64,000 nt of DNA. Source: Aquilaria yunnanensis. Its lineage: Eukaryota > Streptophyta > Magnoliopsida > Malvales > Thymelaeaceae. Position numbers and translations under genes: made by a program. The notes under the pieces were generated by a model. That model ran no database searches, had not been told where the DNA came from, and saw nothing but the letters and a program-made list of their open reading frames with translations. Where the stretch lies: assembly GCA_039654915.1 (NCBI GenBank), contig CM077593.1:57232501-57296500 (forward strand), read 5' to 3'. Positions 45,780-57,552 of this stretch are shown piece after piece. How positions within the stretch are numbered: position 1 is the first letter of the stretch; every line of letters starts with the position of its first letter.

Positions 45780-48700
45780 TGATACCAACTCACAAAAATA
45801 GGAGAATTACCAAGTGTGACATAACGGTCAAAAACCATTAGATTGTGTAATTCTCATCATAGTGATTGAAGTTTGAGGGGTAAAAGGTATGATCAACACC
45901 TCCTTAAAAGTGTTTCAAGTTGGCAACTTGGCCTCCAAGAAAATCCTTAACGATTGCTTGTTTGTTAGGCAACCTATAGACATTTTTGTAAGGTTTTAGA
46001 AATTCGGGTACTCAACTGCAAAACTCTCAAAAGATAGCTAAGGAGAGTTATGAGAAGGATATGGATAGTATGGAAGCAGTATTGGAGGACCAAATTGCTC
46101 GTGGAAGACAAGTTTTGGACCAAAAAAACACAAAAGGTTTTAAGGACCTAAGTGTCCCAGTGTAGGCCTTTGGATGTCTATGCCTTTGACTTAAGTCAAC
46201 TGGAGACATTTTGGGGTTATCCCACTCAAGGAAAAGGTGGCTAAGGCATGGTAAGGAAGTCAAATGTGGGCCAAGCAATTAAGACTAAGAAACCATGGTT
46301 TTGTAGCAAGGAAAATGACATAAAGCATGGTTAAGGCTATTAAAGGTGTTTAGTGAGCTAAAGCTTATTCAAGTAGTCATTTCCTTTTTTTCTTCTCCCA
46401 TATTCAAACCATACCAGCTACCACTCACCTCCATAACTCCTCCATAGGCACCATACCTCCAAGCTTGCAATTACTTTCAATTGAAGTCAAGGAAGCACAA
46501 TTGGAAGCTTATTGGTGTTATTGTTTGGGCGCACCTTGGATCAAGCTCAAATTTTGGCCTACCCACAAGGTAAAGAGTTCTCTTGCTCTCATGGACTATT
46601 TACTGTATTATTCAAACATCCATGGAGCTAGGGCTAAGTGTGGAAGAGAGAAAAATGCTTGATGAACCAAGCTTAGTGAGGGGAGATGAACTTAGTGAAG
46701 GTTTCAGCCTTAGTGTGCAGTGCACGGTGATGGCAGCTAAAATTGGGGTTTCTAGAGCCCAAAGTTAGTACTAACTAGTTTTAATACTCTCCTAAGACCA
46801 AGATTAAGCTTAAGGAGGGCTTCCATAGTGATTTGCATATGTTTATTGCATGTTTTATGGACTAACCAATGATACTTGTTGCTGCCGCATACATATGTTT
46901 GATGTTTGTGTTTGGCTGCTGCATTTGGTTGCTTTCTGTTGGATATATGCATTGTGTTTCCTATGGTTTAGTCTCTTTGAATGAAGATAATATCAAGGCT
47001 AACATGACCTTAAGCACCTAAGTGTGCTCCTTACTAAGCTTCACAATGAAACTTACTCCCCTTAAATTTGCCCATTTCAAGTCTAACAAAAAGATCACAT
47101 TCAAAATGACCTTTGTGGTTTGATTTTTAATCTAAAATTTCATATATTTGAAATTCCATGTATCTAGTTGTGATTTGAAAATTTTGGTGACTCTTGGAGT
47201 ACATTTGGTATTTTTGTGATGGTGCTTACTATGTTATGCGACAGCTATCCAATATCCTTTTTCTGGAGTGCATTGCGTCTAAAGTTCTCCTATAACTTGG
47301 GTGCATGTTTTAGATGAGTTAAGGCCATTATGTAGTGCATGAATGAATTTACATGTAAGACATGTAAATTTGAAACAAGTATGTGAACATTTAAGGACTG
47401 TTTTGCTATGTATGTGAATGTGGTGTAAAAGCTGTCTAAGTGTGAATGATAGGCTGCTTGTTTGTAAATTATGTTTTGTCCACAAAAAATACTTGCTGCA
47501 AGGGAATGTAATTCACAAGTGTCTTCGACATGTATGGGATAGCCTTGGAGGGCTTACCCTTTCTGAATGAAGTGTTTGCACACTTATGAAATTTTGTATG
47601 GGCATAATGGTCCAAAAGTGGATAGAATTTTGATCCTGCACTCAAAGTTCTATATCTCCCTATGTAGAATGAATCTTGGTATGAAAATTTGAAAACATCT
47701 AGAGCCAATCTAGTGCTTTAATTGAGAGTTGGAATTTCTACATTTGGAGCCTTGTAGCCAAAGTTATGGCATTGCAAAGTTGTCTGAGTTACTGTACATT
47801 TGGTCAGAATTTTGTAACAAACTTAAAAAATCTATAACTTGGTCCATAGGTAGGCTATTGTTGTAAACCAAATTCCATGGTTTGGTTTAAGTCTCTACTT
47901 AATGATGAAGGAAAGAAAATAGGGGGTACATGGCTAGATTAATACAATTTTTTAGAGGAAGTTTTAGGTGCAGTTGCAAGTTACTTAAACTTAACAAGAT
48001 TGCCTACTGTGTGGTAGCCAAAATTAAGACTTGTGCTAGTGTTTTCCTTCTTTGCTGCCATGGTGTGCATGAAATGTGTGTTAGTATTGTGCCCAAAACC
48101 CAATCATGAGATGATTGTGTTTTTGCACATTGAGTCATGATATTTTACTAAGGCATTAATCCAGCAATTATGTTTGTTGTTTTGTTTCTGCGTAACTTAA
48201 CAAACATAATTGTAACCCTAGAATAATGATATTCTTAAATGTCCCTGGTCTAGTATTATTGTAGAGCGGGTTGCAATAATACATAACGACTAGCATACGT
48301 GGAGACTAATATGAGATATGTAGTATACATATGGGTACAAGTTGGAGAACTTGTGTACTGGACCGACCCACCATGAGAACATTACATGGATCGTTATATG
48401 AGTGTCATAAGTGATTCTCATAGTGATCATGGTATATGTAATCCTTCGACCTAAGATCATCAAGGTTCCCTACATGTGAGTCACATACTTTGATACTTTC
48501 CTTTGTTGCTCGTAACTGAGTGAACTTGAAGGAGGTCATTGGGTATGTCACATATCATGCGGAGGGATTTGTATGATCAAGATGGGATTTGTCCCTCCTA
48601 TGTAACGGAAGTGATATCTTCGGGCCCCTTGATAGAGTAAGACTTAGAAAAATGCATGGCCATGCTCGAATGAGTTGATATACGATATCAACATCATCAG

Positions 48701-49632
48701 CTTAAGTTGGTCTACTCGGTAATCAAGAAACCAAAGATTGGGCTATACGAGAGTGACACATTCCATGTCTCGTGCTTAGTCTTGATTTCTTGGACAAAGG
48801 GACAATGGCATATATCGGTGATGATCATAAAGGTTTAGTTGAATCATCAACAATCTTGTCACTTCGGTAGCAATGATGTGTCGCTAGACACCGCTCATTG
48901 CTTATGATCATAAATGTGATTTATGATCATTGCCAACATGGTAAGAGCCTATTGGGTCGCACACATAGAGCTATTTGGATCATTAGAGTGCATGGGCTAA
49001 TAATTTGGGTTTTGGTTGCACAATAATTTCGTATTAATAATGGGCCCAATAGTTGAGCCATTATTAAGCCCAAAATTAAAGCCTAATTGGATTAGGGCTT
49101 TGAAACCTATTAGGCCTGGAAGTTGAGTCTCATTATAAATACAAATTTTATTGAGAAATTAACAGGTCTCCTTGCCCTAGCCTCCCAAAAGGACAGCCGC
49201 ACTCTTCTCTTGCAATTCCTTGGAAGACGGAAGCTTGCATTGCGAGTGCAAGAGAAACGCATCTGTCGGGATGCGGTGGAAGCGTGGTGATCCCGAGAGG
49301 CTTGTGTCGATACCATAGAGAGACTGAACACGTCAACTGTTCAGGTTTTGTGATTCAACTCTACAGTTGAGTGAGAGATCTGAACCGAAAATTAGGTATG
49401 AAAATTTTTGAACACCCGGTTTATCCCGTTTCAGTTAGATCCTAGAGGGTTTCAGTTAAATTCCGCTGCACTGTTTGGCTCCCGAAACCCATTAATGTGA
49501 ATATGTTTGTAATGGTTGGACCAATAGCCATGCGTTTACATAATGCCCAAGAGGGCCGCTTGGGTATGCACACCAAAGGTATTGTTCTAATGGCCTACAG
49601 AACATACCAACGCTAGGAGCTTTGAATGCACA
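45780..49632 (+). repeat. 5' LTR of gypsy-G
   Basis: Begins tgataccaactcacaaaaatagg and carries the LTR blocks 'aattacc..gtg.cataacg', 'caacacctccttaaaa', 'ttgcatgttttat.gactaacca', shared with 54585 on. It is interrupted by the copia-A LTR 48079-49494. Its last ~40 bp ('...ggcaccataactggactaccccggagtggg') present at 60330-60369 are missing before the primer-binding site. Confidence 0.85.
48079..49494 (+). repeat. copia-A solo LTR, 1416 bp
   Basis: Starts tgttagtattgtgccc, ends '...ggctcccgaaacccatta', with the perfect TSD ATGTG (48074-48078, 49495-49499). TATA-like 'attataaatac' near 49133. The last CA is mutated to TA. The conserved 12-bp-arm hairpin is perfect at 48904-48930. Confidence 0.95.
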
Positions 49633-49636
49633 ATGT

Positions 49637-49648
49637 TGGTATCAGAGC
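49637..49648 (+). other. Primer-binding site of gypsy-G
   Basis: A perfect TGGTATCAGAGC, complementary to the initiator tRNA-Met 3' end, just inside the 5' LTR. Confidence 0.92.
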
Positions 49649-49803
49649 ATGGTTAGGGCTTGGTTTATACATGTACATATAGTTGCATTTGCATGCTAGC
49701 TACATGCATGAACTTAGTTTGGTTAGCTGCTAGTGTCCACTACCATTAAAATACATATGATCTTTATATGTGCTCTATGATGAATCATTAACAGGAAGTA
49801 AAC

Positions 49804-51066
49804 ATGGTTGCCACAAGGAGATGGGAACCACCCCTAAGGCCTCATACTGAACCCAGTCAACAAGGAAATGGATAGGAAATGGGGGATCAGGGGCAACAGG
49901 GGGCACCAAACCCTGAAGTGCCAAAGGTTTGGTTAGAGCTTCAGAAAAACTTAGCTCTAATCAATGAAAACTTAGAAAAACTGATTCAAGCACAACATCT
50001 ACAAGTCCAAGTAGCTCCAGCTGAAGTAGTTCAAAGTGTATAGCAGCAACCAATAGAGGAGGCTAAGAACACATCTGAACATGTTCCTTCTAGAGGATTG
50101 GGAAATTGAAATGATGAAGTTGATGAGGTCAGACTGTTGGAGAGGTTCCAAGGGCTAAGGCCTCCATAATTTGATGGATGGGTAGGACTAGAAAGAGCTA
50201 AGGAGTGGTTAATCTTCATAGAAGATATGTTTGAGAGGATGCCACTCAACTCCACCAAGAATGTGTCATTGGCTACTTACAATTTGGTAGGTAGTGCAAA
50301 GATGTGGTGGAAAAACACCAGAGATTGATATGCTATACAGAAAGGTAGAAGGCCAAGAAGAGATATAAAGATGAGCTGGCTAGAGTTCACTCAGCATTTT
50401 CAAGAGCAGTATATCAATGATACTATCAAGGGCATGAAGCAAGCTGAATTTGATGCTCTAAGGCAGGACAACTTGAGTGTCCTAGTGTATCAGCACAAAT
50501 TCAATCAATTAGTGAGATATGCTCCTCGGTATCATGGACTAAAGGAGTTGAAAGCAAAGAGATTTGTCAGAGGCCTAAGATCAGACATCATAAAAGTTGT
50601 AAGGCCATTTGGGCCAGCGGCATATTATGAAGCAGTGAAGAAGGCTCTGTTAGTAGAGTAAGAGGAAATGAGACTAGGTACTTTCCTACTGCACCAAGGG
50701 AAAGTAGTTAGACAGGAAACAAATAGAAGAAGCCACCACATGGCAAGGGAATTGCCAAGAGTTCTCATTCTGGTGGTGAGGGTAAGGTTAAAGGGAAGTC
50801 CACTGGCCTAAGGTTCCCTAACTGCAACAAGTTTTATGGAAAGAAACCTTGCTACTTTGACACTCAAGCATGTCTGAGATGTGGTGCAATGGATCACTGG
50901 ATCAAGGATTGCCCACATGCTCAAAGAACAAGGCCAGAAGAGCAAGGTCTAGTGAGGCCTACTGGAGTAGGACATAGAAAGGCAATACCTAGTGAGGGAC
51001 ATCATAGATCAGTTCCTCCACTTCCAAGGCCTCCAGTGCAAAGAGCTGGCAGAGTGTTCCAAGTGT
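49804..51066 (+). pseudogene. gag: gypsy-G gag with zinc knuckle, nonsense-ridden
   Basis: The start ATG at 49804 opens MVATRRWEPPLRPHTEPSQQ. The frame stays recognisable with stops at about 49873, 50041, 50107 and 50167. The capsid part includes 'FDGW' and 'AKEWLIFIEDMFERM', 'LVGSAKMWWKNT', then an open stretch 50371-50661 ('MSWLEFTQHFQEQYINDTIK...VRPFGPAAYYEAVKKAL'). The zinc knuckle is CLRCGAMDHWIKDC (C-X2-C-X4-H-X4-C, about 50873-50914), preceded by 'PNCNKFYGKKPCYFD'. Gag would package element RNA. Most stops look like single C-to-T or G-to-A changes from Gln, Arg or Trp codons. Confidence 0.9.
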
Positions 51067-51646
51067 AAAGGCTAGAGACATCATAGTAGGGAGGAGCACT
51101 AAGAGGTAACATTTACCTAAATGGTATGCCTGTTAGTGTTCTATTTGATACTGGTACATTTGTGTCTATAATGGCTAGGAAATTCACTGATACCATGAAT
51201 TTGCCTTTTGAAATCATGCCTAGTATATCCTTAGTGAAAATAGCAGGTACTCAATATCTTTTCATAATGAACTAGCTAAGGATTGTGAGCTAGTAGTAGG
51301 AAAGACTAAGGTATGACTAATCTGCTAGTGTTGAACATTCCTAAGTATGATATAGTGCTGGGTATGAATTGGCTTGCTATGCATAACATAAGAATTGATT
51401 GTGCTAAGAAAGAAATCACATTGCCTAATGGTAAAGTGCATGCATCAGTCAATTCTAAGGAATTAGTGTATGAAATGCAAGGCATGGAACTAGAGGCATT
51501 AGATAAGATACATGTGATTTTTTAACATGATTACTATTATGCATTGAATGAATTACACTATCATGAGGAAGTAAACAAAATACCTATAGTGAAAGACTTT
51601 CCATAAGTCTTCCCTAAAGACCTACCAGGTATTCCACTACTAAAGG
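51067..51646 (+). pseudogene. pol: gypsy-G protease and RT leader
   Basis: Protease active site in 'VSVLFDTGTFVSIMARKF' (DTG at 51147-51155, intact). The frame breaks near 51270 and resumes at 51313 with 'PKYDIVLGMNWLAMHNIRID', the second conserved protease block. Then come 'NKIPIVKDFP' and 'FPKDLPGIP', the segment that precedes RT, up to the insertion at 51647. After the insert, '[12 protein letters not shown]' continues the frame. Confidence 0.88.
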
Positions 51647-54031
51647 TGTTAAGTTCATTCCCCAGTGCTTGGCCTAAGCCAAGAAAATAAAAGAAATGCC
51701 ATGAAAACATGAAGGACTTGGTTGAGCATGGGAATAGTGGTGTATGTGCTAATTTGAGAACTTTTGGGTTCCAAATGCACAAAGAAAAATGGCCATGAAG
51801 TTTGTGGCAAGAAAATAAATGTGAAGGACTTTAATGAAATTGAGAGGAGTGATGTGTGTGCAAAACTGAGAAGTCTTGGGTTCAAAGTGCACATATGAAC
51901 TGGCTATGTGGTTAAGGTCGAGAAACAAAGCTTTAGTACGTAAATGAACATTTAACTAAGTGACTAATACAAGACTATGAAGTTTTAATGGGCCAATGAA
52001 GCCATGCAAATTATTTTGAGATCATTATGGACATTAAACCCATTTTTCGGTGCAAGCGGCACATAACCGGATGTGCATGTAGCCACTCAAGCCGAAAGTG
52101 ATCATTTCGGTCAAGGCTCCACTTTGAATGTCTTAGTTTGTGTTCTTGAGGTTCTTGCCGAGATGGTTTCGGGCTCAAGCCAAATGGATGTGAATTGAGG
52201 CTTGAGTGAAGAATCAAGCTTTGATTTCATGGTTCCGACTCCTTGAGATGCTGCCATTGATAAATCAAGCTCGGTTCTTGAAAGTTCAAGTGAAACCTGA
52301 GACATTGAAGCTACATTTTGAGGTAAAGATTCATAATTCACTTGGTTTTCTTCAAGATTTTCCATGATCGAGTGATATTAGTGATTTAAATGATAGTCAA
52401 AATGTGTTAGGAAGGTTTGGTTTGGAAGACACATTTTGGACTTGGATACTCAAGCACAACTAAGAGCTCAAGCATTGTGTTGGAGGTAGGGTTCATGTCT
52501 ACTTGTTTGCTTGGTAATATTTCCATGAATCAAATAGTTAAAGTGAATAAATGATGGTTGAAATGTGCTAAATGATCTTAGTTACTTGATGGCCATATTG
52601 AATGGTTTCGGGTTCTTAGTGATTGATTAGCTAATCTAATCAAGTGTATAGCAAGTGTTGGAATTCATAGTGAGTTAGGCCAACTTACTATGTGATTCAG
52701 AGATCTAGTGGATTGGAGTGTGTGTAAATGAAGAAGAAAGTGCCAATATGGTGCTTGGACACTTGCTAGTATTCAGCCGAGAAACAAATGGTGGTGTGTA
52801 TGAGTAAAATGTGTGCTTGCTTTTTTGTTTGTGTCTGCTAACAAATTTTAGGTAGTGTTTATGTTATATGTATGTCTCGAATAGCTTAGTTTATGGAATG
52901 TATATTTGGCATCTTTATGTCTTCATGTCTTAAATTGCATGTTATTTTAAGCTATTGGGAGGTTAAGTCATAAACTTAACTAAATAGGATCATTTTATGA
53001 GTCGGCTGAAACATGAACTCTACTGAGTTTTGTACTCATGCCCATTATGTTTGTGTTTCAGGCAAGGGTTTAGAGATTGAGTGATTAGTGCTTGGTTTGC
53101 TTGCTTGTGAATCAAGTGGTTCACATATTGCTTGAGGTATGTGTGCCAATCGAAACTTGGCTTATTTGATTTACACTTACAAGTCTTATGTTTATGGTTT
53201 ATGCCCAAAACTTATGATACAAGTTTTGCAGGCTTTGAATAGATTGTAGGACTTGTCTAGCAGAGGAGATGGATATGCGTTCTTGGGCTCTAGTGTGGTG
53301 GTTTGCCTTTATGACTATGAACTTGTTCATAGGTTTAGTACTTCAGACTATGGTCATGTATATAGTCTTTAAGGTCCTTTTCGGGTACTATAGGTAAACC
53401 TGTATGTAATGCATAACTTTGGCTAATTTTGGACAATGGGTGCTCTTGGTACATTGCCAAGTTAATAGTACTTGTATGTAGGCTATTTTTGTGTACATTA
53501 GGCTCAGATGAATTATGGTTCTATGTAAGTATTTTGGATGCTTGCATGCGAAGTTACGCTATGTTTATAGAGAAGGATGTGCCTTGATGTATGGAATCTC
53601 TTGTGTGCCTTGCTTGACTGAATGCACATGATCATGAAAATGGATTTCCAAAACTTGATGAGATGGGTATCTTTGTTGACATGCGTTGGAGTAGCACACT
53701 TGACAAGCACACATCCTAGACACTTAAAAAATTAAGTGTATGCCTTGCTTGTAATGCAAGTTATTGATTTACAGGCTTGCCTTGTTTTGCAAGTTAGTGG
53801 TTGGGCCTTACTTAAGCTACAAGTAACTGTTCTAATCAACTCATAAGCCTCTTGGGGCACCTCCCAGGTCCTCAACTGAAGAAAATAATACTTAAAACTA
53901 CCCAGTAAGCACTGGCTGAGATTAAAAGTAGTTAATTAACACTTGAGCAACAGAGTAGTTGAATAACATCTGGGTAGAAATGGTGAGAGTCACTAAGAGT
54001 GCACAGGCTGGGGCCTGTGCGGGGTGTGACA
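51647..54031 (+). repeat. Solo LTR-like insert, probably gypsy-T related
   Basis: 2385 bp with TG...CA ends (tgttaagttcattcccc ... gcggggtgtgaca), flanked by aaagg (51642-51646) and aaggg (54032-54036), an imperfect TSD. It splits the gypsy-G polyprotein between 'DLPGIP' and 'REIEFEI'. Its ends resemble gypsy-T (TGTTAAGGCCATCC ... GGCCATGTCA), as does the length. No protein similarity was found inside; 51670-54020 is otherwise featureless non-coding sequence. Confidence 0.65.
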
Positions 54032-54386
54032 AAGGGAGATTGAGTTTGAGATCAAGCTGCAACCAGGAGCTTGTCCAATATCCATTCCTCCTTACAGAAT
54101 GCCTATCACGGAGATGAATACGCTCAACAAACAACTTCATGAACTTCTTGAAAAAGGGTTCATAATGCCAAGTGTTTTACCATGGGGAGCTCCAGTGGTC
54201 TTTGTGAAGAAGAAGGATGGATCACTGAGACTATGCATTGACTACAGGAAGCTTAATGTAGTGACTATCAAGAACAAGTATCCACTCCCTAGGATTGAGG
54301 ATCTATTTGATCAACTCATGGGAGCTAAGATTTTCTTTGCGATAGATTTTAGAACTAGATACTTGCAGTTGATAGTAAAGGAAGAG
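54032..54386 (+). pseudogene. pol: gypsy-G reverse transcriptase, N-terminal piece only
   Basis: Reads '[20 protein letters not shown]', '[15 protein letters not shown]', '[20 protein letters not shown]', '[10 protein letters not shown]', '[14 protein letters not shown]' and '[17 protein letters not shown]'. The first catalytic Asp is present, but the protein breaks off before the Y/F-x-D-D motif. At 54386 the frame runs straight into chromodomain-linker sequence, so a deletion removed the RT palm, RNase H and the whole integrase core. The residual open frame from 54099 is 119 codons long. Confidence 0.9.
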
Positions 54387-54570
54387 AAACCTATAGCTAT
54401 CTTAGCCAAGGATACTAGAAGGTTAAGGAACAAGATCATTCCCATCGTTAAAGGTTAATGGTCACACCACTCTGAAAGGGAAGCAACCTGGGAAACTGAG
54501 AAAAACCTTTTGAAAAAGTATCCTATAGATTATCCAAAGCTAAAGGCAATTTTGGAGGACCAAAATGCTT
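54387..54570 (+). pseudogene. gypsy-G chromodomain-like tail remnant
   Basis: Encodes '[20 protein letters not shown]', a stop near 54456, then 'SHHSEREATWETEKNLLKK' and 'YPIDYPKLKAILEDQN', ending just before the polypurine tract. It matches the end of the gypsy-T polyprotein (compare 34895-35060). This is the chromatin-targeting end of chromovirus integrases. Confidence 0.85.
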
Positions 54571-54584
54571 AAAGGGGGAATGAT
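54571..54584 (+). other. Polypurine tract of gypsy-G
   Basis: aaagggggaatgat directly before the 3' LTR start TGTTAC at 54585. Confidence 0.85.
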
Positions 54585-55222
54585 TGTTACTATCTCACAA
54601 AAGAGGGAGAATTACAAAGTGTCGCATAACGAACAAAAACCATTATATTGTGTAACTCTCACCATATTGATTGAAGTGTGAGGGGTTAAAGGTATGATCA
54701 ACACCTCCTTAAAATTGTTTCAAGTTGGTAACTTGGCCCCCAACAAAAGCCTTAAGGATTGCTTGTTTGTCACGCAACCTATGGACTTTTTTGCAAGGTT
54801 TTGGAAATTCGGTATTCAATTGCAAAACTCTCAAAAAGAGAGGTAAGGTGAGTTATGAGAAGGATATGGATGGTATGAAAGTATTATTGGAGGATCAAAT
54901 TCTTGTGGAAGACAAGTTTGGACAAAGAAAACACAAAAGGTTTTCAAGACCTCAATGTCCCAGTGTAAGCCTTTGGATGTCTATGCCTTTGACTTAAGTA
55001 AAATGAAGATATTTTTGGGCTTATCCCATTGAAGGGAGGGGTGGCTAAGGCATGGTAAGGAAGTCAAATGTGGGCCAAGAAATTAAGACTAAGAAACCAT
55101 GGTTTTGTAGCAAGGAAAATGACATAAAGCATGGTTAAGGTTATTAAGGTTGTTTAGTGCACTAAAGCCCATTTAAGAATTCATTTCCTTCTTTTGTTCT
55201 CCCATATTTGAACCATACCATC

Positions 55223-56035
55223 TGATAGCCAAGGTGCCGATCACCCTCCGAACCCACTGGCTCGGACGAACCACCAACCTCGGAAGGGAAACCACCTGCC
55301 ACAGAAAGAAGGATGCCCGACCTCCCAAAATCCAGCCTTGGCATTTCCCCATTCCTGGAAATAATAGTACCAACCTCGGGAGAACAAGTAAGCCATTCTC
55401 GGAAGTAGGGGTGCCTCCGAGAAAAGCCACCCTCGGGAAATATACTCCTGCGATACTAAAGTGACCTCGGAGGACAAGTTCTCCGAAGAGGTCTCCTCTA
55501 CCCAAAGGGGACCTCGGGAGTACGACATCAGCATTTAAGGAGCCTCTGACACATCCGCGATAATCCGCCCCGGGCATGCCTCTACACACCGTTTGCAGGG
55601 ACACTCTAGCACGTCACTCTCAGGTTGACTAGACTCCTAGCCTAGAGGCCCATGCCCTGCTAGGAGTCCCCTGTTGTCCAAAAGACGTGGAATGCATCCC
55701 GCCGAACACGTGTCATGATCTGGGCTGGCCACACGAGAAGAACTATCACTATTCGCCCCTCTATATGTACTCAGTAATTATTCCAGGTAAAGGGAGGAGG
55801 ACGTTACTTGAGATAAGATACTCCTTTACTCTTGAAATCATCCGATTACTTCCAAAATACTCACTTGGGCGTCGGAGGCTCCTCCCCGGAAAAACACTCC
55901 GGGGACCTCCTAACCCTTGCTTCCTGTGACTTTCAAGTGCTCTTCTCAGAGTACGTTCGTCCCGGACCTTTCTCCATTTCCATAAGCCCCTGCCGCCTTC
56001 ACCATGACACACGAAGGAGATGCCGAAGGGTATCA
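55223..56035 (+). repeat. GC-rich 813-bp solo LTR
   Basis: Ends tgatagccaaggtg ... ccgaagggtatca (TGATA/TATCA inverted termini) with the perfect TSD CCATC (55218-55222, 56036-56040). Much more GC-rich than its surroundings, rich in 'cctcggga/ctccgag' motifs, with a TATA-like 'ctctatatgtactcag' near 55761. No internal coding. Orientation is inferred from the TATA position. A Ty3/gypsy origin is likely from the termini but not proven. Confidence 0.9.
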
Positions 56036-57552
56036 CCATCCCCCACTCACCTCCATAGCTCCTCCACAGCCACCATACCTCCAAGCTTGCAATTACTCGC
56101 AATTGAAGTGAAGATAGCACAATTGGAATCTTATTGGCGCTATCGCTTGGGCACACCTAGGATCAAGCTCAAATTTCAGCCAACCCACAAGGTAAGGAGT
56201 TCTATTTCTCACATGTACTATTTATTGTACTATTCAAATATCTACAGAGCTAGGGCTAAGTTTGGAAGAGTGCCAACCGCTTGATAAATCGAGCTTAGTG
56301 ATGGGAGGTGAACTTAGTGAAGGTTTCAGACTTAGTGTGAAGTGCACAGTGATGACAGTGAAAATTAGGGTTTCTAGAGCCCAAATTAAGTACTAACTAG
56401 TGTTAAAACTCTCATAAGACAAAGCTTAAGCTTGAGGAGGTTAGCCATACTGATTTGTATATGTTTATTGCATGTTTTATTGACTAACCAATGATACTTG
56501 TTGTTGCCGCATACATATATTTGATGTTTGTGTTTGGCTACTGCATTTGGTTGCTTTCTGTTGGATATATGCATTGTGTTTCTTGTTTTTTAGTGTCTTT
56601 GAATGCAGGTAATATCAAGGCTAATATGACCTTAAGCACCTAAGTGTGCTCCTTACTAAGCTTCATAATGAAACTTACTACCCTCAAATCTGCCCATTTC
56701 AGGTCCAGTAGAAATATCACATTCAAAATGACCTTTTTGGTTTTAATTTTGATCTAAAATATTAGCTATTTTAACTTCCACATATCTAGTTGTGATCTGG
56801 AAAGTTTGGTGATTTTAGGAGCACATTTGGTATTTTTGTGATGGTGCTTACTGTGTTATGCAGCAGCAGTCCATCACCATGTTTCTGGAGTGCATTGTGT
56901 TTAAAATTCTCTTCTAACTTGGGTGCATATTTTAGTTGAGTTAAGGCCATTATGTAGTACATGGATGCATGTACATGTAACACGCGTAAATTTGAAACAA
57001 GTATGTGAACATTTGAGGACTGTTTTGCTATGTATGTGAATGTGGTGCACAAGTTGTCTAAGTGTGAATGATAGGCTGCTTGTTTGTAAATTCTATTTTG
57101 GCCACATAAAGATGCGAGTTTCATGGGAATGTTATTCCTAGGTGTCTTGCACATCTATGGGATAGCCTTGGAGGGCTTACCCATTTTGAATGAAGTGTTT
57201 CCACACTTATGAAATTTTGTATGGGCATAATGATCGACAAGTGGATAGAATTCTGACCCTGCACTCAAAGTTCTATATCTCCATGTGTAGAATGAATCTT
57301 GGATGAAATCTTGACCACACCTAGAGTGGATCCAGAGGTTTAATTGGGATTTAGAATTTCTGCACTTGGAGCCCTGAAGCCAAAGTTATGATGTTGCAAA
57401 GTTGGCTGAGTTACTGTACATTTGGTCAGAATTTTGTAACCAACTTAAAAAATCTATAACTTGGTCTATAGGTGGGCTATTGATGTAAAACTAAATTCCC
57501 TGGTTTCATTTATGTCTCTATATGATAATGAAGAAAATAAAATGAGGGGTAC

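Noticed and set aside
46752..46952. Small minus-strand open frame starting MHISNRKQPNAAAKHKH, with a near-identical partner at 56386-56574
   Set aside because: Both lie at the same place in the two gypsy-G LTRs; similarity follows from the LTRs being copies. No start context, domain or independent conservation supports a gene.
55173..55604. 143-codon minus-strand open frame
   Set aside because: It crosses the border of the GC-rich solo LTR at 55223 and owes its length to high GC content with few stops; no domain is recognised.
56786..57154. 122-codon minus-strand open frame
   Set aside because: Lies entirely within the gypsy-G 3' LTR; the equivalent positions in the 5' LTR do not keep it open.
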